In this document: in pieces, positions 8,903-17,399 of the stretch | Layout: each line of letters starts with the position of its first letter | How positions within the stretch are numbered: the stretch's first letter is position 1 | NCBI RefSeq assembly: GCF_009792235.1 | Contig: NZ_CP046973.1 | Coordinates: 5,332,001-5,396,000 of the forward strand | DNA from: Microcystis aeruginosa FD4 | Lineage (GTDB): Bacteria; Cyanobacteriota; Cyanobacteriia; Cyanobacteriales; Microcystaceae | Reading direction: 5' to 3' | Length of the DNA: 64,000 nt | Made by a program: the position numbers and the translations under genes | The notes under the pieces: generated by a model | What the model saw: only the letters and a program-made list of their open reading frames with translations | Database searches by the model: none | Told to the model about the DNA's origin: nothing

Positions 8903-10432
8903 ATGAAAGAGAGGAACTCTCTGTTACTGGTTGTGTTAGTGATCGCCACTACAATAATTAGTCTAGTTTTGGGGATTGTATTTGACGAAAAAGCAACTTT
9001 ATTAGGGATTTTGGCAGTTCCTGCCATGGTCGTTTCTTTTATCCATCCCCGTCTGGGATTATTAGCCCTAATCATCTATATTCCCCTGAGTAGTACCATC
9101 GCTTTTGCCGTGGTGAGAGTTTTTCAGGTAGAGGGCAACCTAGTGCGCTACGATCAGTCCTATCTTCTCTACAACATCGCGAGGGATGCCTTTTATATCC
9201 CCGCTTTAGCAGCAATTTTAATTAAAACCAAAACTTTTAAGCAATTAGTCCCCCAAATCAAGCCTTTTCTCATCGTAGCTTTGATTTTAATTGCCAGCAG
9301 CTTGTTAACTTTTCTTTTTGTCAATCTGCCCCAGGGAGAAATTGTCATGGGAATTGTGGGATTGAAAACCCTCCTAAGTTATATTCCCCTAGTTCTCTGT
9401 GGCTACTATCTAATCGAGGAAAAATGGGATTTATTCGTGGTTAACCGGGTTTTAGTCGTGATGATATTAGTCTGTTGCGGTTTAGCTCTAATTCAATACT
9501 TCTTACTCGTCCAAGGTATCTGTCCTGACAATGAATTCCTCAATCAACTGGAAGTCCTTGTCCCGAAATCCGACGGCCAATTTTATCCGGATATTACCGA
9601 AAAAGCCAGCCTGAAAGCTCAATGTTTTGTCGGCGGTTCAGTGTTGTATAATCCCGATCGAGGCTTAATTCGTCTCCCCGGCACATTTTCTGATCCTTGG
9701 AAATGGGGTTGGTTTTTGGTATCTAGTAGCGTCATCAGTTACGCAGCCAGTTTTAGTGATCCGCAAACAAGATGGCGCGTCGCTGGTTGGGTGGCAATGG
9801 TTTTAGTCTTGCTTGCGACTCTGGTTTCTGGACAAAGATTACCTTTTTTGCTAGTACCTTTGTTTTACTTGGTTCTTTTTATTGCTACTAGCAAAAGTAA
9901 ACGAAAGTTACCATTAAAATTGGGAATCTTGGGACTGATTTCCCTGCTCGCGGTGACGTTAATTCCCTTTATTCAGGAAAGAGGGCTAAATTTTATCGGT
10001 CGCTGGCTATATTCGTCTCCCATTGACTTTGTAGGCGATCAAATGCAGTGGAGCTTCAGATATGCAGAGCTTTTTGGTTTTGGTTTAGGCAGAGCCAGCA
10101 GTGGCGCTCGTCATGTAGCGGGAAAAGAAGAGATAAGACTAATTGAAACCTACTACGCTAAACTCCTCCACGAAATCGGTATCGTCGGTTTGATCGCTTT
10201 TATGGCACTGGTGACAATTCTCTGTATTCTCACCTTTAAAGCCTATTTAAAAGTAAAAAATGCTGCTTTAAAGCATTGGGGTCTCTGTATCTGGATTTTA
10301 CTGCTTTTTATTAGCTATAACCCCTACTATTATCCTCTCAGCGTCGAGCCTGTTTCTGTTTACTATTGGTTATTCGCCGGACTATTGCTAAAACTGCCAG
10401 AAATCAGCGAGAAGAATGAAGTGGAGAATTAA
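8903..10432 (+). CDS. O-antigen ligase/polymerase-like membrane protein
   Basis: 509 residues with about eleven to twelve hydrophobic helices and one large non-membrane loop (about residues 200-260), the layout of Wzy/WaaL-type enzymes. The C-terminal part has the Wzy_C-like helix pair near HEIGIVGLIAFM (about 427-438), where family members usually have a conserved H-E/G-x-x-G motif. Such proteins join or polymerise lipid-linked sugar chains at the periplasmic face of the inner membrane. In cyanobacteria, relatives include HpsL-like exopolysaccharide proteins. No glycosyltransferase is adjacent, so the product cannot be named. Confidence 0.75.
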   Translation: MKERNSLLLVVLVIATTIISLVLGIVFDEKATLLGILAVPAMVVSFIHPRLGLLALIIYIPLSSTIAFAVVRVFQVEGNLVRYDQSYLLYNIARDAFYIPALAAILIKTKTFKQLVPQIKPFLIVALILIASSLLTFLFVNLPQGEIVMGIVGLKTLLSYIPLVLCGYYLIEEKWDLFVVNRVLVVMILVCCGLALIQYFLLVQGICPDNEFLNQLEVLVPKSDGQFYPDITEKASLKAQCFVGGSVLYNPDRGLIRLPGTFSDPWKWGWFLVSSSVISYAASFSDPQTRWRVAGWVAMVLVLLATLVSGQRLPFLLVPLFYLVLFIATSKSKRKLPLKLGILGLISLLAVTLIPFIQERGLNFIGRWLYSSPIDFVGDQMQWSFRYAELFGFGLGRASSGARHVAGKEEIRLIETYYAKLLHEIGIVGLIAFMALVTILCILTFKAYLKVKNAALKHWGLCIWILLLFISYNPYYYPLSVEPVSVYYWLFAGLLLKLPEISEKNEVEN

Positions 10433-10436
10433 TACT

Positions 10437-11195
10437 GGCGTTGCTGAATCAAGCTATGAATCAGTAAGGAATAGGCACTTCTTGAAACTTCAGATAATGA
10501 ATTAATAAACGAATAGAGTATCCTAACATTTCTCTAGACTTAGAATAGCAGAGTGTTTGGCGATGCAATCGGGCTAGATAATGTCTTAAACCTGTGTTCT
10601 CACCCTCTACTCTGGTCATATAAGTCTTACTAACTATATGGTCGCCCTCTGCTATAAAACATGGATAAACTGACCATCCATCACTCACATAAAAATAGCA
10701 TCCCCAAGACTTAACTAATTCCCATAAGGGGCGAAACGTTTCGCTACTATGGTCTGGGGATTCCCCAACCTAAAATTCCTTTTTTAAAGTGGTCAACGGC
10801 TGTCCACACCCAGATTTTGTTTTTTTTTGAGCCAACAAAGGTTTCCAATTCATCTAGTTCCCCTACTTCAGGAATTGTTTCCGGGTCATAGGCGACTGGC
10901 AATAAATTTCCCACAGATTTTACCCAATTAATTATCGTTGTATGATGAACTCCCTTCAACCGTTCTATACCTCGAAATCCCATCCCTTTAACATAGGCAG
11001 TTAGGCATTCTCGCTTCGTTTCTTCGTCATAGCCTTTCTGTTTTTCATAGCTATCAATAAATTGACGACTACAGGTGACGCAAATATGATTTTGTTTACC
11101 TTGTTTATTGATGCCATTTTTACGGATATGGGTAGATTCACATTCAGGGCATTGCATTTTGATTTCCTCCATTCATATCTCTATTATGCAACGCC
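10437..11195 (-). mobile_element. IS1-family element
   Basis: A 759-bp element bounded by imperfect inverted ends, GGCGTTGC at the left (10437) and GCAACGCC at the right (ending 11195). It contains a transposase with the IS1 zinc-finger N-terminus and the typical C-terminal region. I see no clean 8-9 bp target duplication. It abuts a decayed IS110 gene on its right side. Confidence 0.75.
10461..11157 (-). pseudogene. IS1 transposase, frameshifted
   Basis: Starts at the ATG at 11157, which has GGAGG upstream (the in-frame ATG at 11172 is less likely). The N-terminal zinc finger CPECES...CVTCSRQ and the helix-turn-helix region are intact up to GILGWG. At about 10750 the frame changes, and SETFRPLWELVKSWGCYFYV-SDGWSVYPCF follows in another frame. 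The C-terminal catalytic residues therefore lie out of frame. IS1 can use programmed frameshifting, but cyanobacterial copies I know are read in one frame, so I favour a recent inactivating indel. Confidence 0.7.
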
Positions 11196-11890
11196 AAAAA
11201 CTCAATCAAGAAATTGAGAAATTGACCCAAGCTAACCAACAATGGCCCGAGAAAGTCAATTTACTAAAAACCGTGCCGGGGATTGGTCAAGTAATTTCCA
11301 CTACTCTCGTCTCCGACTTACCAGAACTCGGTCAATTAACCGCCAAACAAATCTCTCGCTTAGTCGGTGTCGCACCGATTAATCCTGATAGTGGTCAACA
11401 TAAAGGTAAGGGACTTGCGCTTTGATAATGTACCTTTTGGGCGAACGCAGTTCGCCCCTACATTGTGGGCAAAGTCCGTTACTGTAGGGGCGCAAGGCTT
11501 GCGCCCTCCGATCGCTCAGGTTTGCCGATCACTCTAAGTAAGGGGAGAGCCTTCGAGAGTCCCCTTCCAATAAGGGACTTGCGCTTTGATAATGTGCCAT
11601 CTGGCTGGTCTGATTCTTCTACAGAGCGATTTTCAAAGCTGGGATATTATTCCCACGCAAGTCCCTAAGCGAATGATTCAGGGAGGTCGCGCTCAGATTC
11701 GGGCGACTCTTTACATGGGAGCGGTGGTAGCTATGCGTCATAATCCGGTGATTCAAGCCTTTTACGAACGCTTAGTTGGACGCGGTAAATCAAAAAAACT
11801 GGCTTTCACTGCTTGTGTGCGGAAAATCTTAGTCATTCTTAATGCAATGGTTCGCCAAAATCAGCCTTGGCAGCAACAGACAATTTACAG
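11196..11890 (+). pseudogene. IS110-family transposase C-terminal remnant, interrupted by a MITE
   Basis: The part up to 11406 reads TVPGIGQVISTTLVSDLPEL and ISRLVGVAPINPDSGQHKGK, the IS116/IS110/IS902 domain. It resumes at 11669 with RMIQGGRAQIRATLYMGAVV and AFYERLVGRGKSKK. Between them is an inserted element with a TAA target duplication. Removing the insert plus one TAA restores HKGKRMIQGG in frame. The N-terminal catalytic domain is missing because the IS1 element occupies that side. Confidence 0.8.
11410..11665. mobile_element. Nested MITE pair with GGGACTTGCG ends inside IS110
   Basis: The insert begins GGGACTTGCG at 11410 and ends CGCAAGTCCC at 11665, perfect 10-bp inverted ends, and is flanked by TAA on both sides (11407-11409 and 11666-11668). 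A second TAA-GGGACTTGCGCTTTGATAATGT copy occurs at 11571-11595, so the right part, 11574-11665 (92 bp), is itself a complete small element. The left 164 bp share only its first 24 bases, plus GC-rich hairpins. No coding capacity. Confidence 0.75.
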
Positions 11891-12263
11891 CCTCTCTGTT
11901 CCTAGAGATTCACCCCTTACTAGTTATCTCTTGGTAGAGCTTGAGCCGATGGTGCTTTCCCCCAGGCGGCTTAGGTTGTCATGCTCTTTTTTTCTGCTTG
12001 AGATTTTGAGTTTTACGGCAACTGCTTGAGTTTTTTTGAAATTCCCCCTTGACAATCAAGACAGTCGCTACGTTCATCTTATATTTAATTCCACCCACCT
12101 ACTTAGGTGCGCTCGCCCTGCTGTCCAAATGGGAAGTTTTGCTTAGAAAAAAGGGTACCAGCAACGACCTTAACCCGCCTTTTCTGAGAATTGACTACAT
12201 TTCTTAAGCACAAAAATGAGAAATGACTACACACTTCTTAACGAAAAAAATCGAGATTAGATA

Positions 12264-12292
12264 TTGACAACGACAAAATAAAGGTGTTATTC
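12264..12292 (+). promoter_or_regulatory. Candidate sigma70-type promoter of the gvpA operon
   Basis: TTGACA at 12264-12269, a 17-base spacer and TTATTC at 12287-12292. It lies 107 bases upstream of the first gvpA start codon and is the best promoter match in the 350-bp leader. The -10 box is weak, so its activity may depend on regulators. Confidence 0.5.
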
Positions 12293-12399
12293 TTAAAGTT
12301 GCGGAAGTGATGAAGGCAGAAAAACAAAGTGAATTTCTGAACCCTTGATGATTTCGGCACTGTACACTCTCTATGAAAACAACAAAAAGGTCTATTACC

Positions 12400-12615
12400 A
12401 TGGCAGTTGAAAAAACCAACTCTTCCTCTAGCTTGGCTGAAGTTATTGATCGTATCCTTGACAAGGGGATCGTTATTGATGCCTGGGCTCGCGTCTCTCT
12501 GGTGGGTATCGAATTATTAGCGATTGAAGCTCGTGTAGTTATCGCTTCGGTTGAAACCTACCTCAAATATGCTGAAGCCGTTGGTCTGACTCAATCTGCA
12601 GCGGTTCCTGCTTAA
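12400..12615 (+). CDS. gvpA: Gas vesicle structural protein A (first copy)
   Basis: 71 residues starting [18 protein letters not shown]. GvpA is the small, very hydrophobic protein that forms the ribs of the gas vesicle wall. The conserved core [20 protein letters not shown] is intact. I place the start at the ATG at 12400, preceded by AAAAAGG, and not at the in-frame ATG at 12373, because the second gvpA shows the same start and family length. First gene of the gvp operon. The protein is identical to that of the copy 591 bp downstream; the genes differ only by synonymous changes. Confidence 0.97.
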
Positions 12616-12648
12616 GGATTGATCCCAGATTCTCCCGTCTGCTGAGTT

Positions 12649-12666
12649 AAAACCCTACCGGGTTTT
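12649..12666 (+). terminator. Hairpin after the first gvpA
   Basis: AAAACCC-TACC-GGGTTTT, a 7-bp stem ending in T residues, 34 bases after the stop codon. It may act as a partial terminator or as a 3' stabiliser that lets gvpA mRNA outnumber downstream gvp messages. Its role is inferred. Confidence 0.5.
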
Positions 12667-12990
12667 CCAGATTCTCGGCTTTTCTTTAAGTCCCTATTGA
12701 GTTTAGTTACCCTTCTCTTGGGGCGCAATAGTCTATAATCGATCAGGTTGGCACGGCAACGGATAGCGAAAACAAAGCTAGACCCATGCAAGTTATTTTT
12801 GTAACCGTGATTTTGACCTTTGTAGATAGGTTTACCGCCCATCGCCAGAATGTAAGGCTGACTGTTTTTCGCAGTAGAAAGCAATTCTTTGGGTAGGAGG
12901 CCGCGCCCCTTGGTCTGGGGTAGTTCACCATCTAAACTTTTGGATCAGCGCTGTAAACTCTCTATACAACTAACAAAAAGGTCTATTACC

Positions 12991-13206
12991 ATGGCAGTTG
13001 AAAAAACCAACTCTTCCTCTAGCTTGGCTGAAGTTATTGATCGTATCCTTGACAAAGGTATCGTTATTGATGCCTGGGCTCGCGTTTCTCTGGTAGGAAT
13101 CGAATTATTAGCGATTGAAGCTCGTGTAGTCATCGCTTCGGTTGAAACCTACCTCAAATATGCTGAAGCCGTTGGTCTGACTCAATCTGCAGCGGTTCCT
13201 GCTTAA
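12991..13206 (+). CDS. gvpA: Gas vesicle structural protein A (second copy)
   Basis: 71 residues, identical in protein sequence to the first copy, with a few synonymous base changes (for example in the codons for Gly-Ile and Val-Gly in the core). Start at the ATG at 12991 with AAAAAGG upstream. Two copies in tandem raise the dose of the main wall protein. Published Microcystis clusters can carry three gvpA copies, so copy number differs between strains. Confidence 0.97.
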
Positions 13207-13239
13207 GGATTGATCCCAGATTCTCCCGTCTGCTGAGTT

Positions 13240-13257
13240 AAAACCCTACCGGGTTTT
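13240..13257 (+). terminator. Hairpin after the second gvpA
   Basis: The same AAAACCC-TACC-GGGTTTT stem as after the first copy, at the same offset. Transcripts must pass it to reach gvpC and later genes, so it probably sets the ratio of gvpA to gvpC mRNA. Confidence 0.5.
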
Positions 13258-13646
13258 CCAGATCCTCGGCTTTTCTTTAAGTCCCTATTGAGTTTAGTTA
13301 CCCCTCTCTTGGGGCGCAATAGTCTATAATCGATCAGGTTGGCACGGCAACGGATAGCGAAAACAAAGCTAGACCCATGCAAGTTATTTTTGTAACCGTG
13401 ATTTTGACCTTTGTAGATAGGTTTACCGCCCATCGCCAGAATGTAAGGCTGACTGTTTTTCGCAGTAGAAAGCCGTTCTTTAGGTGGGAAGTTGCGCCCC
13501 TTGCTCTGGGGTAGTCCGCTACCTCAACTTTGGGATGATAAGAGAAGTCGAAATCTACTGTCTCTCCCCCAGTCCCCGTGAAGTTTTTTTTAACGGGTGA
13601 TTGGGTCTAGCCCATTCCATAGTATTTAGTAGTTGAGGACAACCCC

Positions 13647-14186
13647 ATGCCTGCTCTCATGGAAAAGTTCCGCCAGGAGCGTTTATCGATTGCTGAAGAA
13701 GTAGCTAAACTCTCGCAAGAAGTCCAAGCTTTTTTGTTGGATGTCAAAACTGAAAGACAAAAACAAGCGCAAGAACAAGCAACTGCTTTGCGCGAATCTT
13801 TCCAAAAAGTTCAACAAGACAGCCTCGCGTTTTTAACAGCTACCCAAAAACAGCGTTTAGCTCAAGCGGAAAAGCAAAAAGAGGATTTACGTCAATTTCA
13901 AGAACAGCGTTTAGCGGCAGCGAAACAGCTAGCTGACGACCTACGTCAACAGCGTCTAGAGCGAGCCAAACAGCTAAAAGAGGATTTAAGTCAATTTCAA
14001 GAACAGCGTTTAGCGGCAGCGAAACAGCTAGCTGACGACTTACGTCAACTTCATCTAGATCGAGCCAAACAGGTGAAGGATGATTTAAGTCAATTTCAGG
14101 AACGACGTTTAGCGGAAGCGAAACAGCTAAAAGACGATTTGCGTCAATTTCGTCAAGAGTTGTCCCTCTACGTTTTTGGCAAATAA
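13647..14186 (+). CDS. gvpC: Gas vesicle outer-surface protein C
   Basis: 179 residues, almost entirely helical and charged. It contains 33-residue repeats: residues 83-115, 116-148 and a partial one at 149-168, each starting QFQE.RLA.AKQL.DDLRQ; weaker repeats precede them. GvpC binds the outside of the GvpA ribs and strengthens the vesicle against collapse. Repeat number affects critical pressure in this family. At DNA level the repeats are close to identical over long stretches (for example around 13890 and 13990), so unequal recombination could change the length. The C-terminus ELSLYVFGK is non-repetitive. Confidence 0.95.
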   Translation: MPALMEKFRQERLSIAEEVAKLSQEVQAFLLDVKTERQKQAQEQATALRESFQKVQQDSLAFLTATQKQRLAQAEKQKEDLRQFQEQRLAAAKQLADDLRQQRLERAKQLKEDLSQFQEQRLAAAKQLADDLRQLHLDRAKQVKDDLSQFQERRLAEAKQLKDDLRQFRQELSLYVFGK

Positions 14187-14235
14187 ATCTCTAGGTTAAT
14201 TCCAACCCACTTAAGCCTAGGGCTAGAGTAAAAAC

Positions 14236-14267
14236 CCTCTAGTCCCTTTTCCTGACTAAACTAGAGG
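14236..14267 (+). terminator. Hairpin downstream of gvpC
   Basis: Stem CCTCTAGT/ACTAGAGG with a 16-base loop, 50 bases after the gvpC stop. There is no T run after it, so it may stabilise the mRNA end and need not terminate transcription. Confidence 0.35.
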
Positions 14268-14428
14268 ACTATCTAAGAATACAACAATAAGCCTTTGGTT
14301 TTCAACCTACCATGCTGATCCTGCTTTTCTAGATTTCTAGACTCGACGTGGGAGTGGTGGGTTCCTGTTTAGGCCGCTCTAAGGCTCTGGTAAATTAAGA
14401 AGTATTATCGAAAATTTGGGTTAAAACC

Positions 14429-14765
14429 CCGTCCTTTGAGGACGGCTTGAAGCTACAATGGAAAAAGCGATAACCAAGCTAAAAACTGAACCTTGACCAG
14501 AGATAGTAGGGGGTTTCGTTCAGAAAAGAAGTCAAATTCGGACCTGAACGAGTAAGACTTTCTAGGAAATAAGGTTGAACATGAGATTTTTTCGACTTGT
14601 TCAAAGTGGCCGTCGGGCATTCGGACACTCAAAATGGGCGTGGAGAAAGTGTCAGACTTAAGCAATTAAGCGTTTTTCGGCGAAGCGTCAACCCCATTCA
14701 GCGACCATCCTAAAAAGGTGGCGTGGTGAGGAATCACCGTCCGTTTACGGCGGTGAGGATGTCAA
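14429..14765 (+). mobile_element. IS200/IS605 right-end remnant between gvpC and gvpN
   Basis: Begins with the hairpin CCGTCC...GGACGG (14429-14445), contains a GTTTCGTTCAGAAAAG segment, and ends with the hairpin CACCGTCCGTTTACGGCGGTG (14735-14755) followed by GAGGATGTCAA. The same ending occurs at 7941-7970. No transposase or TnpB reading frame remains. The end falls 25 bases before the gvpN start codon, so the insertion lengthens the gvpC-gvpN spacer with structured RNA. Confidence 0.6.
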
Positions 14766-14790
14766 CAATGGTATTTACTAGATTTCAACT

Positions 14791-15831
14791 ATGACATTTA
14801 CTGAAACTCAAACAAGAAGATCCGTCCTCTGCCTTCGCCCTGGTCAGTTTGTTGTTACGCCTTCGATTGATCAAGTTGCCACTCGCGCCTTACGTTATCT
14901 AAACGCTGGTTTTTCCATCCATCTATGTGGTCCAGCAGGAACGGGAAAAACCACCTTGGCAATGCACCTGGCCAATTGTTTAGCCAGACCTGTGATGCTG
15001 ATCTTTGGCGATGATGACTTTACCAGTTCCGATTTAATTGGTAGCCAGTCTGGTTATACCCATAAAAAACTGATGGATAACTATATCCACAGCGTTCTCA
15101 AAGTTGAAGACGAGCTAAAACACAATTGGGTGGATTCTCGGTTAACAATGGCCTGTCGAGAGGGGTTTACCCTAGTTTATGATGAGTTCAATCGTTCTCG
15201 ACCTGAGGTCAACAACGTTTTACTCTCTGCCTTAGAAGAAAAAATTCTCACCCTGCCGCCCACTAGCCATCAACCCGATTACCTACAAGTCAATTCTCAA
15301 TTTCGGGCAATTTTCACCTCCAACCCAGAAGAATACTGTGGGGTTCATGCCACCCAAGATGCTTTAATGGATCGGTTGGTAACTATCAATATGCCTGAAC
15401 CGGACCAACTAACTCAGACTGAAATTCTTGCCCAAAAAACGGGGATTGGTCGAGAAGATGCTTTATTTATTGTCAACCTCGTCAAAACCTTTCGTGTGAA
15501 AACTGCGACTGAAAAAACGTCGGGTTTGCGCTCTTGTTTAATGATTGCTAAAGTCTGCGCCTCTCACGATATTGCGGCCAACTCCGATGACTCGGACTTC
15601 CGTGATATCTGCGCCGATGTTCTTTTGTCCCGCACAAATTTGTCTGTTGATAAGTCAAGAGCGATTTTATGGGAAATACTCGAGGACAATCCGTTAGAAT
15701 CCTTATCCTTTGTCGAGGAAACGGAGCCTTCCGATGCCCAAGCGTCAACTTCTGAGCCTTCCACAGGAAATCAGTCGTTAAAAGCCATTCAATCTTTACT
15801 GCGAGGCAACTTGCCCCAGCGAAAAGACTAA
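14791..15831 (+). CDS. gvpN: Gas vesicle AAA+ ATPase GvpN
   Basis: 346 residues. Walker A GPAGTGKTT at 47-55, Walker B LVYDEF at 128-133, and a sensor-1-like FTSNPEEY. GvpN is a MoxR-type AAA+ ATPase needed for vesicle growth beyond small bicones. The long C-terminal tail (about 300-346) is acidic and Ser-rich. It starts at the ATG at 14791 just after the IS605 remnant; no strong ribosome binding site is seen, so the insertion may have changed its translation signal. Confidence 0.95.
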   Translation: MTFTETQTRRSVLCLRPGQFVVTPSIDQVATRALRYLNAGFSIHLCGPAGTGKTTLAMHLANCLARPVMLIFGDDDFTSSDLIGSQSGYTHKKLMDNYIHSVLKVEDELKHNWVDSRLTMACREGFTLVYDEFNRSRPEVNNVLLSALEEKILTLPPTSHQPDYLQVNSQFRAIFTSNPEEYCGVHATQDALMDRLVTINMPEPDQLTQTEILAQKTGIGREDALFIVNLVKTFRVKTATEKTSGLRSCLMIAKVCASHDIAANSDDSDFRDICADVLLSRTNLSVDKSRAILWEILEDNPLESLSFVEETEPSDAQASTSEPSTGNQSLKAIQSLLRGNLPQRKD

Positions 15832-15848
15832 TTTTATACTCTTATTGA

Positions 15849-16271
15849 GTGAAACCAACCGTGACTTCTTCCACTTTTGCTGGCTCGCTCAAAAACCAGT
15901 CAAACAACTCCCTGAAAACAGCAACTCAAGGTTCGAGTTTAGCGGATATCCTTGAACGGGTTTTAGATAAAGGAATTGTGATTGCTGGCGATATTTCCGT
16001 TTCGATCGCCTCCACTGAACTTCTAAATATCCGCATTCGTTTGTTAATTGCCTCTGTTGATAAAGCAAGGGAAATGGGAATCAACTGGTGGGAAGGGGAC
16101 CCCTACCTCCATAGCCAATCCCAAGCTTTACTAGCAGAAAATCGGGAACTTTCACTCCGACTCCAAACCTTGGAAACTGAGCTTGAAACCTTAAAATCCT
16201 TAAGCCAATTGAGTGCAATGGAGAGCCATGATACCAGTCCGAACGATGAAGCACATTCCCCAGATGCGTGA
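15849..16271 (+). CDS. gvpJ: Gas vesicle protein J (GvpA-related minor wall/nucleation protein)
   Basis: 140 residues from a GTG at 15849 (a second GTG at 15861 is possible). Residues 29-75 match the GvpA fold (SSLADILERVLDKGIVIAGD, then SVSIASTELLNIRIRLLIAS), and a hydrophilic tail with a coiled-coil stretch follows. GvpJ is an essential minor component thought to act at the start of vesicle assembly. It lies 17 bases after gvpN, so the two are co-transcribed. The 3' part of the gene is copied twice more downstream in decayed form. Confidence 0.9.
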   Translation: MKPTVTSSTFAGSLKNQSNNSLKTATQGSSLADILERVLDKGIVIAGDISVSIASTELLNIRIRLLIASVDKAREMGINWWEGDPYLHSQSQALLAENRELSLRLQTLETELETLKSLSQLSAMESHDTSPNDEAHSPDA

Positions 16272-16810
16272 AATTCCTCACCTGAATCCTCAAAGGTTAG
16301 GAAATTTACACGAGACGATTACCCCCCTTGATAAAGCAAGGGAAACGGCGATTAACGGCTTGCAAGGTTATCCCTACCTCCCTAGCCAATGCCAAGCTTT
16401 ATTCGCAGAAAACCTGGAACTTTCACGCCGACTTCAAGCCTTAAAATCCTTAGCCAAATTGAGTGCAATGGAGAGCCGTGATACCAGTGCGAACGATCAG
16501 TCACATTCTTTATATACATTGAAATTCCTCAATTGAATCCTCAAACGGTCAAGAAGTTTACACCAGTTGAGGATTGCCTCTGTTGATAGAGCAAGGGAGA
16601 TGGCAATTAATAGGTGGGAAGGCGACTCCCATCTCTATAGCCAATCCCAAGCTTTATTAGCAGAAACCCCAGAAGCTGAACTTCAAGCCTTAAAATCCCT
16701 CCCCAATCGGGGGCAATCGAGGGTCATGATACCAGTCCAAATGATCAAGCACATTCCTGCTGTCGGGGAAATTCGTCACTGGAATCTTCACAAGGCAGCG
16801 GAAAGTTGAC
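16047..16810 (+). repeat. Three degenerate tandem copies of the gvpJ 3' part
   Basis: Copy 1 (16047-16317) is the functional gvpJ tail, copy 2 starts at 16318 and copy 3 at 16573. All share SVD.AREM.IN.WEGD, SQSQALLAE and LQALKSL-type stretches at protein level. Copies 2 and 3 lack the GvpA-like core and are broken up by stops and frame changes. They fill the gap between gvpJ and gvpK where other Microcystis strains are reported to carry gvpX; whether copy 2 or 3 corresponds to gvpX cannot be decided here. Confidence 0.75.
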
Positions 16811-16910
16811 ATTGTTTAATTACATCATTTTTTCCCTCAGATAAAATTTCTTGGCCAAGCTCCCCACTAGAGACTCACCGTCAAAAACTGCTCATTTACC
16901 AATTCCAACC

Positions 16911-17384
16911 ATGACACTTGCTTGCACACCTTACGATTCTGATAATCAAGCCTTGCTGACCCGTCCAGAAAGTAATAGCCAAGCTGGTTTAGCCCCTTTA
17001 CTGTTAACTGTCGTGGAACTGGTACGCCAATTGCTCGAAGCCCAAATCATTCGCCGGATGGAAAAAGGGGTTCTCAGCGAGTCTGATTTGGATAAAGCCG
17101 CCGAAAGTATCCAAAAATTACAAGAACAAATTCTCCATTTGTGTGAAATTTTTGAGGTTGAGCCAGAAGAGTTAAATGTCCACCTAGGAGAGTTTGGCAC
17201 TCTTTTACCGGAAGCAGGGAGTTATTATCCTGGAAAGGAGGGGATTAAGCCTTCTGTGTTGGAATTAGTGGATAGACTCCTCAATACAGGAGTTGTTGTG
17301 GAAGGAAATGTTGATCTGGGTTTAGCTCAACTAGATCTAATTCACCTCAAGCTTCGTTTGGTTTTAACTTCTCAGCCGCTTTAA
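16911..17384 (+). CDS. gvpK: Gas vesicle protein K
   Basis: 157 residues. The conserved GvpK blocks are present: LLLTVVELVRQLLEAQIIRR (about 44-63), ESDLDKAAESIQKLQEQI (about 72-89) and a C-terminal GvpA-like segment SVLELVDRLLNTGVVVEG. I prefer the ATG at 16911 to the TTG at 16851, as it gives the usual family length. GvpK is an essential assembly protein of unknown mechanism. It is followed after 15 bases by gvpF with its own good ribosome binding site, so gvpK, gvpF and gvpG form one operon. Confidence 0.95.
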   Translation: MTLACTPYDSDNQALLTRPESNSQAGLAPLLLTVVELVRQLLEAQIIRRMEKGVLSESDLDKAAESIQKLQEQILHLCEIFEVEPEELNVHLGEFGTLLPEAGSYYPGKEGIKPSVLELVDRLLNTGVVVEGNVDLGLAQLDLIHLKLRLVLTSQPL

Positions 17385-17399
17385 TTTGGGAGAATACTG

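Larger units (their letters stand above)
12360..13541 (+). repeat. Tandem duplication carrying gvpA and its 3' flank (591-bp unit, two copies)
   Basis: The two gvpA genes, the sequence just before them (AACAAAAAGGTCTATTACC) and about 310 bp after them are nearly identical with a period of 591 bp. Similarity fades after about 13520. The duplicated flank carries the hairpin after gvpA and a TCTATAAT motif. Such near-perfect tandem repeats allow copy loss or gain by recombination. Confidence 0.9.

Noticed and set aside
8767..9075. 102-codon minus-strand frame over the start of the O-antigen-ligase-like gene
   Set aside because: It is antisense to the membrane protein gene and shows no domain or start signal.
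10737..10760. Programmed frameshift in the IS1 transposase
   Set aside because: No A-rich slippery sequence is seen at the junction, and cyanobacterial IS1 copies I know are read in one frame. An inactivating indel is simpler.
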